From NCBI GenBank assembly GCA_947462335.1, contig OX381714.1, forward strand, positions 40,893,360 to 40,957,359: a DNA stretch of 64,000 nt. Reading direction: 5' to 3'. Source of the stretch: Harmothoe impar (taxonomy: Eukaryota > Annelida > Polychaeta > Phyllodocida > Polynoidae). The notes under the pieces are model-generated. The model was given only the letters and a program-made list of their open reading frames with translations, was not told the DNA's origin and made no database searches. The position numbers were made by a program, and so were the translations under genes. This document shows positions 25,801 to 36,107 of this stretch, piece by piece. Position 1 is the stretch's first letter; every line of letters starts with the position of its first letter.

Positions 25801-26304
25801 AGTGATAAACAAAGTTTAGATTTTTTTTGAGAAGTGATAGGGTTTCCTTAGAAACCTTTATTATGTTTCACCTTTTGCCATAAGCAGTGCCCAACGCCAG
25901 GAGTATGCCTCCTGTGTCACTCTGTGACAGTAACAAGCTTTTTATCAGACATGTTACAATCTGATTAAAGGTAATTAATCAGGGAACTAGTGGAGAACCT
26001 AATTAATCTCTCTGGGGGATTATAATAGATTAATTGCTATCCTCACTGTGTAGTTTCAATAGATTTTAAATACACCTACTCTCTCGTTGTTGCAGAAGAG
26101 ATGCTGGATGACCCACTGTGCAGTAACCGGCACCACATGACACTTATCGTGGTCAGTGTATCCGTGGCCGTTCTCATGGTGGCTGCTGTAGCCATTGTAG
26201 CCTACTACTGTTCTAGGAGGAAAGGTGGCTTCAGGTCTTCAGGCCACAGGTCTCTCACCAGCTTTGAGAACCCAGTGTATGAATATGAGCACAGCTTAAA
26301 ATGA
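4647..26304 (+). CDS. multi-sushi single-pass membrane receptor, 3' part of gene (8 exons)
   Basis: Spliced from 4647-4829, 19827-20000, 20589-20759, 22184-22378, 23852-24172, 24727-24933, 25424-25609 and 26096-26304. Every junction is AG/GT and phase 1, and the joined frame is open for 547 residues to a TGA. Residues 1-60, 62-118, 119-175, 177-240 and about 288-347 are five sushi/CCP modules, each with the Cys...Cys...Cys, G-x-W, P-x-C pattern. Residues 242-287 are a Ser/Thr-rich stalk with NIS and NVT sequons. Residues 349-478 form a region I do not recognise. About 494-516 is a hydrophobic transmembrane segment followed by RRK, and the ~30-residue tail contains FENPVY (535-540). Family knowledge: sushi modules bind proteins or complement fragments at the cell surface, and FxNPxY drives clathrin-mediated uptake. 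Inference: a type I endocytic or adhesion receptor. The first visible exon starts inside a codon, so upstream exons with the signal peptide are missing. Confidence 0.8.
6797..6829 (+). repeat. CA microsatellite
   Basis: Interrupted (CA)n inside a C-rich stretch in the receptor intron. Confidence 0.9.
7384..8244. mobile_element. 861 bp TA-flanked MITE with TACGT-rich ends
   Basis: Left end CCCAGTAAACAC, right end GTGTTTACTGGG, each next to TA. Both subterminal regions are dense in ACGTAAATCTACGTT-type motifs in inverted order. No coding sequence. Confidence 0.75.
11400..19640 (+). repeat. degenerate tandem array of ~3.5 kb units
   Basis: Matching landmarks recur in order. CTTCAAAGGAATGAGCTCCT is at 12355, with related sequence at 16051 and 19440. 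GGGATTTCATACTGG is at 14087 and 17448. The block with GTGATTGGCTGAGAGG is at 14642 and 17999. A further partial unit precedes (11490-11660 resembles 13290-13510). Two nearly full units plus partial ones at both ends. No exon found in them. Confidence 0.7.
11994..12135. mobile_element. 142 bp TA-flanked foldback MITE
   Basis: CACTGTCAGA at the left and TCTGAGAGTG at the right, next to TA. Nearly the whole element is one hairpin (CTGCACAGTGAGTTATACTG against CAGTATAACTCACTGTGCAG). Resembles Tc1/mariner-type MITEs by its TA target. Confidence 0.75.
19827..20000 (+). CDS. exon: sushi module 2
   Basis: Acceptor TTGCAG, donor GTGAGC, phase 1-1, 57 whole codons. Reads IRC...FSC...ITC...GSW...PRC, a complete sushi module of normal length. 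It carries an NGS sequon just before the conserved Trp and an NVS sequon earlier. Confidence 0.88.
20589..20759 (+). CDS. exon: sushi module 3 (six cysteines)
   Basis: Acceptor TTTTACAG, donor GTAAGT, phase 1-1, 56 whole codons. Reads DC...YSC...QC...GAW...SC with the usual hydrophobic spacing. It has two more cysteines in the N-terminal half (NCSLPTC), giving six instead of four and suggesting a third disulphide. Confidence 0.88.
20760..22183 (+). other. intron with TTAA-flanked MITE and a hairpin
   Basis: No coding sequence seen. Holds the MITE at 21667-22047 and an inverted repeat centred near 21415, where CGGACGAGAT reappears as ATCTCGTCCG about 35 bases later. Confidence 0.6.
21667..22047 (+). 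mobile_element. 381 bp TTAA-flanked MITE, second family, copy 1
   Basis: TTAA-AGTGACATGGTCCGAT at the left, ATCGGACTATATCACT-TTAA at the right. Internal sequence is shared with the copies at 25042 and 41167. Confidence 0.75.
22184..22378 (+). CDS. exon: sushi module 4
   Basis: Acceptor CGAACAG, donor GTAATT, phase 1-1, 64 whole codons. Cysteines at MCTW, YHCE, LWCG and PKCQ, with a GLW before the last Cys. Two prolines and glycines lengthen the loop after the first Cys. An NTT sequon is present. The longest of the simple sushi exons here. Confidence 0.86.
22379..23851 (+). other. intron with a ~1 kb inverted-repeat element
   Basis: No coding sequence seen. Most of the intron is the element at 22498-23511, built of CCCTATCCCTCAAA-type repeats. 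Confidence 0.6.
22498..23511. mobile_element. 1.0 kb element built of CCCTATCCCTCAAA repeats
   Basis: Left end GTGAGGCCCCTATCCCTC, right end inverted (GAGGGATAGGGGCCTCAC). AACCAT flanks both sides (22492-22497, 23513-23518), a likely 6-bp target duplication. Many inverted GGGATAGGGGC copies lie inside each end. Confidence 0.75.
23852..24172 (+). CDS. exon: Ser/Thr-rich stalk plus sushi module 5
   Basis: Acceptor TTGACAG, donor GTGAGT, phase 1-1, 106 whole codons. The first ~46 codons are Ser/Thr-rich with NIS and NVT sequons, a run of four Thr and basic-Pro residues, typical of an O-glycosylated extended stalk. The remainder is a normal sushi module (LCPRPP, YHCEPG, ECLDN, ESW, PHC). A stalk and a module in one exon contrasts with the single-module exons before it. 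Confidence 0.87.
24173..24726 (+). other. intron, nothing recognised
   Basis: AT-rich, no coding potential seen. A segment near 24285-24400 (TTTCTAAATATTTTCTTG, then AATGTGTTTAAAATAAAATG) resembles one at 25655-25770 in the second intron downstream, in the same orientation. Confidence 0.5.
24727..24933 (+). CDS. exon: unrecognised membrane-proximal region, first half
   Basis: Acceptor TGTTCCAG, donor GTACGA, phase 1-1, 68 whole codons. Strongly alternating aromatic and hydrophobic residues (FQWTQVFITHKKWIG, then RHYYFEFHVESVDLV) predict beta strands. No cysteine. I do not recognise a named domain. It continues in frame into the next exon. Confidence 0.82.
24934..25423 (+). other. intron with truncated TTAA-type MITE
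   Basis: Nearly filled by a copy, in inverse orientation, of the repeat found at 21667-22047. Left end begins at 25042 and the right terminal repeat is not preserved. Confidence 0.5.
25042..25310 (-). mobile_element. second-family TTAA MITE, copy 2, truncated
   Basis: Starts TTAA-AGTGACATGGTTCGAT, then follows copy 1 in inverse order (GTGTGCACTCCAAAAGTCTT, AAATTGAGCATAAAACTAAC). Right terminal repeat not found. It sits in an intron of the receptor. Confidence 0.6.
25424..25609 (+). CDS. exon: unrecognised membrane-proximal region, second half
   Basis: Acceptor TCCCTCAG, donor GTAATG, phase 1-1, 61 whole codons. Reads as an acidic amphipathic stretch (RRADEIVFEIEAMLQANSR) followed by a WYVHGKLTRGMCTWKYAG segment. 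One cysteine only. Together with the previous exon it makes a ~130-residue region between the last sushi module and the membrane. Confidence 0.82.
   Translation, partial: GSVERMRSCLRSRQCCRQTAALRTQTGTCMVSLPGVCVPGSMPAASPHPPRGSPHSPWSLI
25610..26095 (+). other. intron, nothing recognised
   Basis: AT-rich, no coding potential. 25655-25770 resembles 24285-24400 as noted there. Confidence 0.5.
26096..26304 (+). CDS. terminal exon: transmembrane segment and FENPVY tail
   Basis: Acceptor CGTTGTTGCAG, then two bases of a split Glu codon, open to TGA at 26302-26304. About 15 residues with one Cys precede a hydrophobic run (LIVVSVSVAVLMVAAVAIVA). YYCSRRK marks the cytosolic side (stop-transfer). The ~30-residue tail contains FENPVY followed by EYE. 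FxNPxY is the known LDL-receptor-type internalisation and PTB-binding motif. Start is by splicing; the ATG at 26101 is internal. Confidence 0.88.
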
Positions 26305-27079
26305 CAGACGACACGACTGTAGTACGGCCATATATTCAGCCATCTAAGGTACGGATGCTGTGGGGTTGGGGGACGAGGGTGAGATTCAGAGAGTGCTGGG
26401 GATACATGGATTGGAAAGTATTATGTGTAGATGTGTGTAAGTATGGTTTATTGAGGAAAATGCAACTGTTATGGAAGGTATTTACAATCAGGAGTGAACA
26501 TGATTATGTATGTAATGTATGAAAGCCCCATTATATCCCCAAATGCTTGGTGATATTCTGATTACATTGTGATATGATAAGTTATGATGAGACAGACATT
26601 TTGCCCTCCATGGTCCCCCGGGTTAGTTCATTTTTAACGCTGACTTTGTTATAAGATGGTAGAGGGGGTAAAAGGTAACTGGTAAATATTGCACGTTAGA
26701 ACAAGGTTAGGCATAGAGCATGCTAGTCAGACTGTCTACTGAATTTAACCAGAGCTATACCTCTAGATAGATATACAGTACCATAAGTCTCAAATACAAC
26801 TCCTCTTTTTCATCAGAGCAGTTTATAAATGGTCTACCTAAATAACTAAAATATGATTATGCAAAATCGTTTTTGATCTAAGGATAATTGGGCCAGACTG
26901 GTGGCTGGAACCTGTTGGCGAATTTTTTGCCATTTTTAGAAGCTCACTAACTTCCGTTGGTGTGTTTTGGTTCAGGGCCCATTTTGGGAAAACATTTTAG
27001 TTTGTTGTCCTAAAAAAGGCTTGAACCATCAATCTTTTGATTTAGAAGTGATGTCTTTAACAGGAATACTCTAAACCTT

Positions 27080-27085
27080 AATAAA
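27080..27085 (+). terminator. possible polyadenylation signal of receptor gene
   Basis: A canonical AATAAA 776 bases after the stop codon. Other AATAAA hexamers follow further downstream, so this is only the nearest one noted. Confidence 0.25.
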
Positions 27086-30000
27086 ACACAATGTGAAAGT
27101 TCACATTTTGTGAAAAGCTGTAGTTTCAAGGCGTTTGGACACTATTTTGAGATCTGCCCAATCAACCTTAGAGTACCGCAATCACCACTAACACTTCACG
27201 CATAGTAGACTACAACAGTACTAGACATGTGAATGGTAGAAGCTCGGTGATTGTGCCACTTCAAGGGGGAGAAACCTAAATGTTTTGATATTTCAGTAGA
27301 CAGTCTGACGCACAAAAAAGGTGCGTGTCAGGACCTTCTGGTGGCGGCCTCCGTGGTGTAAATGTGTCACCACAATAGGATAAAGCAATATTGGTGTTGT
27401 AGTAGTTGTTCACCAGGTGGCGTGTGTGTGCATTGACACAAGTCAAGGTAACGTCGGTGTGAGCCCTAGCTGATCTCATGCTGCAGATAAAGCTTGCTAT
27501 ATGTGCTATGATACTGAGAATATATGTCCATACTACAGTCAGCCAATGTGTCAGACCAGTAAAGGGTCCCTGTGCTCCTTTTGTATACATGTAAGCACAT
27601 AGACTGGACCTTACAGCTTCATATGTGAATGGAGAAGTAGATTTCCGTTTTTATTACCATGTTATAGTAGGCTGCTTTCATCCTCCTCTTAAAGTAGGGT
27701 TAATGGAATTCACATAAAGAATATATGGTGTTTTGATATATCATAGAAAGCCCGCTCTTGAAATGGTATTTGCCAATAGGAGAGAAAGGTAAAAAGGTAT
27801 AGTTCCTGCCATTAAAAGAATAGATACCGGTACTGTACAGACTTCTATTGCAAGATAAGCATAGTGAATATCAGAATAACCCGTCTCTGGGAAGGGTTTT
27901 AAGCTAAATATGTCATGTGACTCTTTTTTATATCGCTTAACAAATCTACACAAGTATCCAGCACCACCTAAATTTTAGACGTTGCCGTCACTGCTTGAAA
28001 GAAAAATGTAGCTTTTAATTCCTGCATTGCTTCGTCCATATCTAAGGGTAAATATTGGATCTAGGATGCAAAGGGAAATGCTTTGTTTGCATTAGACTGA
28101 GATGGCTTTAGAGATGAATATAATTATTCTCTAATAAAACAGAACGCCTTACATCACATGTAAAGTATATTCATTGATAGAAGTGAATAGGACTGTATTC
28201 CTTCTTTAATACTAGTATTAGATAACAAACGACCACATGGTGTGGGATTCTATACCTTATTCCTTTATACATATAGCGATGTATATTCAGGAAATCTGAC
28301 CATAAGCACTAACCTGTGCTGAAAATTTAAGAATCTCAAGATAAAAATGATTTATTTATTGATCTAACATTTCCTTGCCAAAGTTATAATGATACATCTT
28401 CTAGATTCGTCAATACTATCGTCTTTGGTAGAGGTAGAATCCTAAAAGTGTGAAATTAGAACATATTTTGGAGTGGGGATGCAATTGTATGATTATGGTG
28501 AGCATGATTGGCAAGTACATGTACTTTTGGAAATGGGTGTTGCTGGTGAGGGGAAGTCAAAATAAAGATATATTTTCTCAGATATTTTGACTCGCCTTTC
28601 TAAAAGAGCCTTTATTAACAATCCTGTTGATAAACTAGCCTCTACTTGATAATTGTGTAGGAATATCAACCTTGGAACTGCTTCTTAGTTTAGCACATGC
28701 TTAATGCTCAGCATTAATCTGAATAAAAGTTGACAGTACACAGTTGAAAACCTCCAAGTATGGAGGAGTATACCATCCTAATAGTACCCTAAATGCTACC
28801 ACTCAGTGAAACCTTTTTACCCTTCTGACAAAAAATGATAGAAACAATTGCTGGCAATCTCGGTGTTGTTCTCTCATAATTGTTGTAGACCCATGTTTAT
28901 ATAGTATCAAATAAATAGCACCCAATTTGTAGGCCCAGCTGTACCATAATAGTTTGCTGAGTTCAACTCAGAAGCATGCATTCTGGTGTGTTCTGCTTGT
29001 CAAAATAATTCAGAAATGTTGTGTCATGGATCTTTTGTTATACAAACTCTTTACATTCATAAATAGTAATCACTAAATGAATTAAAAATTAGCCTACACA
29101 TAACTTAAGTCAGGTGACATGTAACACAGTTACTATGGATGCTCGGATTTAATTCCATGTTTAAATAATATTACAAGTCTGCATGATGCTTTCTATTAAG
29201 ATCTTTAATGTAAGTGTATGACACTGTGATATCTAAAGATGATACCCAGTAATATTCAAAATAATGCGAATAGTTAAGCATTTAAATTGCTGATGTTGAT
29301 TGTTAAATGTTGCATGCAATCAGTTTCAATTTCTTCATACATGTACCCAGTGATAAGTGTACGTTCTTTTTAAGCCTGTGCATATCATGGATGGAACTCA
29401 CTTGTTATATTTGGAGTCTACAGGAAGAAAACATCACAGAATTAAGCATGTATATTACAAATGTATGTACATTGACCTTTAATGATATTTTGTTATGTTT
29501 GGAAATTATAATAAAAAAAAGACACCACTGCGTGTATCTATACCTAGGCATTTACTGTACATGTTTTGCCCTTATTATATTACAATGTATGTATACAGTC
29601 TTAGGTCCTGTTATGTATGCCTAAGAATTAATCACAAAGAAGGTGTTAAGACCCCCCATGAAATGTGTTTGTACTGACAGGGTCAGTTAATTTTTAGTGT
29701 ATGTGATAGGTGGGCAAGTTTACCTAAAGTATAGTACTCAACGAATGTGACTCCCATTAAGAAGTATAATGTGTATGTATATAATGAAGTACAGTTGAAG
29801 TTGAATTTACATTCCTTTTCCTTCTGTTGTCATGAATGATATAGAGAGAGAAAAGATTCTTATCTCTGAGTATTTTGTACATATATAGAACATATATGGA
29901 TCGATTCTCAAATGTGTGTAATTAATTGATAAAATTATTGTTAGAAACAAAATGCCATCTGATTGGAAATGTGATTCTTGAAATCTATGGAGAATAAAGG

Positions 30001-30915
30001 GAATAGAATTGTACGTTTCTTTGTTATCCATTATAGGGATGCTCTGAGTATCCATATCCTGCAGTCTAAACACATGCTACCTCATAATCATCAAATTGAT
30101 AAGCTTCCATTAGTAGCAACTAGATAACAAACAAAGGAGTCCTGATCTTTGGGGATGCCCCTTGTCGGCCACCGTAAGTATTTAACTGTGAATTAGTATT
30201 AGAACCGAACAACCCCCATTAGAAGTAACTGTACATGGACACTATTTGATGAAGTAGTCGTTACTAGTATACCTAAAGGGACAACCAATTAGTGATAACG
30301 GAAAATGTATACAACAATAATATGATGATAAATTGGGATTGTTCGCTCACTACAGAGTTTGCATCTGGTTCATTTTCATTTGACACATGGCATCTAGATG
30401 CACCTGAAGTGAGTGAGTTCAAGTGTGATTCTTTCCTAAAATATTACATGTAGAAATGTAAATATGAATATTATTATAATTGAAGCGGCAGTCCAAACAG
30501 TCCATGTTCAGACCTTCTTGGGCCACGGTGCTGGCATTTCTCTCCCTATCTCCACTTCTGCTTGAGTGACTACGAGTTGAATGCAAACATTCCGCACTGG
30601 AAATGACTGTTACAGTTTGGTAATTGCATCAACTATACTAAAGCACTGAAGCACGACAACAAGGTGGCTTGGTTAGGTGACTGCATATATCTACCTTTCA
30701 GCAAATCGTCTTCACTCTTCGCCACCCTCACATCATTGGTTGGCCAAGATGGTGTTCAGCACGTTGGTGATGGCCAAACCTCACTGTAGTTGAGTAAATT
30801 AGTAAATTATAATTCATACCATATTTTACTTTTTGTTCTAAACTTTATTTCTTCATTACATATCCCTCGAATGTGCATTCATTATACAAGAAAAGGTGTA
30901 TTGTAAACACCACAA

Positions 30916-31023
30916 CCCAGTGGGCACAAAATCCAGTTCAATGTTGAATTAACCTTGAATCAACATTGAATCAACAATGACAACCATTTTTCAATGTTGA
31001 TTCAATGTTCTGTGCCCACTGGG
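30916..31023. mobile_element. 108 bp MITE
   Basis: CCCAGTGGGCAC at the left and GTGCCCACTGGG at the right, a perfect 12-bp inverted repeat. Interior made of CAATGTTGATTCAATG-type repeats in both orientations. Confidence 0.85.
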
Positions 31024-33002
31024 AAGGACTCGAGCCTGTTACCTTGGGATCTGGTCTAACCGAAGATGGTGATGACCAAACTTCACCAATAATGGCCAAT
31101 AATGGTCACGTTTTGTTAGGCTGTGATAAATGTGCAAAAAGAATTGAACTGAAAAACGAGCCTTGACAAAATGCAAATCTTTCGCAGTCTTAAAAAGCAT
31201 ATATCCCTTGTAGTCTTGAAACTATAGCCTACCACCTAACTTTTCAAGACACCCCTAATGTTCAAGACTACATGGGATATGCTTACATTGTGGCATTTAA
31301 CCGCTCTCCTCACAACTGAGAATATTGTGGGCCGTATACACTGCATACAGATGACCTTCAGTACAGGCAGCATTGGAGGTCACCTAGATTATACAGAGGT
31401 CACCTGGGTTATACACCTGACAGATGATAGTATAGGCCCTTCTACATGACCTGAACAAGAATGGGAATATCATGTGTCACCTCGGGTGAACTCCGCCAAC
31501 GGCATGGGCACAATGTGACGGTTTGCTAGCAGCTGCTATAGCTCGTATACCAAAATGCAGACCAAGAGGGGAAAATACTCCAGGCATCTATACATGCATA
31601 TCATATTTCTCAAATTGTGTTGAAAGCTTGTTTATGCTAATAGACCACTTAGTTATTCTTAATGTTTGATAGACTGATAGAGTCCATTATTATCATTATG
31701 TAAAACAGTTTATGACATGAATATGCAGTGATAGATTCAAGATTCCTTTGCTTGACTTAACCTGGAATATAATATGTTTTGTGTAGGCACATAACTAGAT
31801 ATTTGCAGCCTCTGGATAAGCTTTAATAATGCAAGTTATTCATGGGAGAGCACACATAGAGACATATTGAGCTAGTCCCTAACGCTAATATAAGAGAAAT
31901 TCCATCACATTTAGTTGGTTTTGTGGGCATGAATCATGGGGTATTATAAAACTTTTGTTTCACAAGTTATAAGGACATAAAAAAATTCAAAGATATCTAC
32001 CTTAGCTATAAATCATAATGAATTACTTACTTCAACACTAAAAACACCAAGGTTTTACCCAAAAAAAACATACGGGTAGACCAACTTTTCTTTTCCTTTT
32101 TGTATACATCTTGGGTGTGTGAGCTATAGACCAGTGCGCTTCTATCACAGTGTAGAATATATATGTATATACTAAGTAGTACCCCCGCCAGCATATTTGT
32201 GTCCCCATAGAAACACATGCAGGACCACTGCTGGACAGCTTCCAAACTCAGTACCAGATAAACATGTAAGTGTGTGAGTGTTCCTACAATGTATCTATAC
32301 AGTTTTGTACACCTCATTTGTTTGTAGCTAGATGTTACATTGCCTTCCAGTGAAAGCATATGGGGGTGTTAGCATTGTAGTACTGTGTAGTGCACTGATT
32401 GGTGGGAGAGGTCCTCTGAGGAGTAAGGGTGTACTGTTTGCTTTTACCAGTATTTGTGGTAGACATGTACTAAGTTCATAACTTGCTGATTGGTGTACAG
32501 TATTTGATTGGTCAACTCCTGAAGACCAGTTTGTCAAGTCTTTCATACATGAGTTTACCCAACCTCTACTATCATAGAGTTAGGGCCAGAGACTGTTCCC
32601 CAACAGGCTTGAGGTTTGCGAGCATATTCTAGGATGTGTTTGCAATATCTTTGCAGACGTTCCACATGTCCCCATGATCGAGTCTATAATTATTATTACA
32701 GAGGGGAAGTGATTGGTATCCTTTCTCACATAAGTTTTCAGCATATTTTCCTGACCTCCAGGGAGAAGCTTTAAAAGGTTGACTCATAGTTTCTCAAAAA
32801 TAGTATGGAAATCCCTTGAGACTTCTTATATATTCTGTTTTCAACAAGAATGGGCGACTCTTTATCTGGATGACAGCGGTGTCCCCGAATTGCACTGGTT
32901 GCTTGTTTATGTGTTCAAGCCCAAGGCATCGCTTTTAGGGTCGGACCAGGGTAACCTGGGTGTGCAGAACCCAAATCTGTCACATAGGATTTACTATTAT
33001 AA

Positions 33003-34291
33003 GGGGTCGTCCATAAATGATGTCACGCCCTAGGGGGGGAGGGGGGGTCAGAAATTTGTGACAAAACGTGACAAGGGGGGGAGGGGGGGTTGGCATGTGC
33101 ATGATGTCACGTTTGAAAAAAAAAACATTTTAATATGTGCAACATGTGAATTTCACTGATCAAATGTTTAAGTTTCTATCTCTTCAAGCCAAGGAAAAGG
33201 AAACATGATTTGATTGAAATAAATTTTCTTGTCAACGCTCCAGCATGAGTGTATCCACTCAGGCCCCTTTTGTAAGAGAGGCTGTTATCCAAAGTCTTCT
33301 GGCACTTACTAAAGATTTGGAGATCCTAATACTTCAGGGTGCTTACACAAGACCAGCCTTCTATTAAGAGACTTACCGGTACTCAAGTTTAAGTTTTCAC
33401 AAGTAGAAAGGTAGGCCGATATGATCATATCCAGGATGATTAAATCTATAAGATGAGCCAAAGATGGAAATATCGATCCAACACATTTACCGGAGCAAGG
33501 GTTCTTTAAAGGCCCAGTGCCCCTATATATAGGGCTGAGTACCTGTCCCGACTGCACTCTGAGTGTTACTGGACGTGCAGTAAGAACTGATTTTATAATA
33601 AAATTTAGCCATTTAAGTAGTTGCAACTACGCATGATTCCATAGGCGCACTTTTTTTTGTGGGGAGGGGGGGGGGGAAGCACTTCTCAAAATCTAAACAT
33701 AATAGGGGTTTGGGGAGGGTCAAGATTATTTTCCGTTGATTGGATGGAGGGGGTTGGAAAAAATTGTGGTGTCTGGGAAATTCCACCAAGCCACACATCC
33801 CCCCCCCCAGCTAGTAATTAGTGACTGCAGTCCTTAGAAGTGTTTGTTGATAGCAAGTATTAGACTTAATTTTGGGTTTTCATTGTGGGACCGGGTACCG
33901 TTACTAAGTGAATTCCTGCGTATAACCCGAATCTTGCGTATAACCCACACCCCAACCTTAAGAGAATCTTATAACCCGCACCTGGGGTCTGAAAGTCACG
34001 GTTTTAGTACTGTACTATACATACAAAAACCCTCGTATTACCCGCACCTAGAGTTTGAGAATATTGTGTAACCTGCACTGGCGGTTTGGTTCGTGTATAA
34101 CCCGAGGGAATTTAGGGCCTACCTGTTTTAATTTACCTGTTTTAATTTACGATTGAAGGGGGGGGGGGTAGCTGCTTGTGTGACGTCACGCCTGGAGGGG
34201 GGGTCAAGCAAAACGTGACAAAGCGTGACATGGGGGGGAGGGGGGGTCAAAAAAGGGCCAAAAAAGCGTGACATCATTTATGGACGGCCCC
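33003..34291. mobile_element. non-autonomous TIR transposon, CATAAATGACGTCA family, copy A
   Basis: Starts GGGGTCGTCCATAAATGATG and ends CATCATTTATGGACGGCCCC, with the same ACGTGACAAGGGGG subterminal blocks as copy B. 1.29 kb, no coding capacity. Interior holds a TTAA-type short element (33506-33599) and CGTATAACCCGCACC-like repeats (33910-34110). Flanked by A-rich bases; a target duplication of about two or three A is possible. Confidence 0.7.
33506..33599 (+). mobile_element. 93 bp TTAA-flanked MITE, copy 2 (right end decayed)
   Basis: Begins TTAAAGGCCCAG and shares GGGCTGAGTACCTGTCCCG and the GGACGTGCAGTAAGA segment. The right TTAA has become TATAA. Nested inside the larger TIR transposon. 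Confidence 0.6.
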
Positions 34292-35965
34292 AAAGGGACG
34301 TCTGGTCGTTTTTGTTTCACAAGAAAATACATAATATAATCGGGGAATCCTGTGAAGGAGACTCTGAGAAATCCATTGCCACAACCCAGGAGAAAATACT
34401 TTATCTCTGTAAAGAGCAAAAGCAGGACATTGTAGTTTAGCTACTGGCCACTTTCAGGTGGACTGTGAGTGGTCACTCAGGCATGACAGTCAACAGTGAG
34501 GTGCATAGTGTTTCATAACAAATGCTTATGCATTTGATTTCTCATTTCTACAAGCCTTTCATTATATATTCGCAAGAATTATGAGTAATAATGAAAGGCT
34601 TGTATTTACCAAAGACCCTCTATGAGAGATCACAATAATCAATAGTTGTTATTAAACACTATGCACCACACTGTTGAAAAAAGTAGTAATTTTGATTTTC
34701 TATGAAAACATATATGTGTATGTCTAATATCATGAATCTATATTGTACCTTGCACATTGTAATTTATGAAATCACTGGCCCCTTAAAGATGGTGTATCAG
34801 CTAAATGTTTGGAGATTTTTTAGATTTATCATATTCCTATTGTATATCATGTTCTATACATATTCTCCAACTTATAAGCTGATTGGCATGATCTAAACAT
34901 ATGAAATTAGCACAAGCAGTGTCTTAATCTTTACTGTAGGTCGACACTAAAACTCCCTGTGTTTATGCTGCATGGCTCAGTGCTTTCTCTACCAGGCTAG
35001 TTTCCCCTGTACTCACCTGGGGGAGTGACTGAGTCAGTGAGGTAAATAGGCTATATTGGTAACTATCTCAAATGATGTATTTATAGACAAATATCTTGCA
35101 AATATTGGGTACTGTGTATTAGCTAAAATGATAATAGAACCCATGGCATCCCTTTTAAGGAAAAAGTTTGGGAAGTTTATTAGCTGATACACCATCTTTA
35201 ACTCGCTCCAGCCAGCTCTGTGATCGTGTAAACACAGTTTAAGGCTGCAGACTCAGAACTATTAGTATATGGAGTTATACTGAGGTTAATATTAGAATTA
35301 GTATTTGTGATACATGTTTTCAAATGACTTATTTGCAATCTGTATATAATTTTCTTTCAAATAGTACCACAATAATAGGTCATGTCTGTTCAAAGTATTT
35401 ATTGGTGGTGTTCACAATGATAAGAAAAATGCCCTCCTCATAGTGCATTAATGCACTACCCGTTTTTTACCAGGTAGTGAATTAATGCACTAGCCGGCAG
35501 GAAAGAGTTATAATACCTACTTCTATCTTCTTTCCTTGCATAGAATCTCTCCTGTTTGTCTAATTCTAGGGTGTCTAGGGGCAAAATGACCGCATGTCAA
35601 TTCTACTTGTTCCTATGGTCTAAATATTGATGGGAAGACCCATCATTTTCAAGGAAATGACTTCAAAGACAGAGCCCCCAGTACACATATACCACAACTG
35701 CTGGGGCCAGGTGTGTGAGAAGTGGGTCCAATGAGAGCCGCGTGTTGGGCGTCCCTACTATTATCACTTTCTAAGCACAGTAAACAGAAACACAAAATGG
35801 CTGCAAATTTTGGCGAGCTAGAATTCTCTGTGCACTATTCACAACATTGCCGGGAAATATCAATCTTATATATCTTGTAGGCCCTACGAGCCCTCATATA
35901 GACTACACTTGTAGGTCAGTACTTAGTAAATGATACACTTTTATTCACAGTCCCCCTCTGCCAAG

Positions 35966-36107
35966 ATGTCAGACTTCAAGATGCCTGGCCAGCACATCTA
36001 CCAGGGTATGGTGATGAACTCCATTGTTCCGGCCGATGTACTGGACAGGGTACCAGGATTTGAGTTCCGCCCAGATGACGTCATCATAGACACCTACCCC
36101 AAAGCTG
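35966..36107 (+). CDS. sulfotransferase copy 1, coding exon 1
   Basis: From ATG (MSDFKMPGQH...) to AAA-GCT-G before GTAGGT, 47 whole codons plus one base. The same exon continues 5' as non-coding sequence to the acceptor TTATTCACAG ending at 35950. It ends inside the PAPS loop. Confidence 0.92.

Larger units (their letters stand above)
26305..31347. other. 3' UTR and intergenic region, no gene recognised
   Basis: The first part should be the receptor 3' UTR. Beyond it the sequence is AT-rich, with open frames only up to about 105 codons and no recognisable protein. The only assigned element is the MITE at 30916-31023. Confidence 0.5.
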
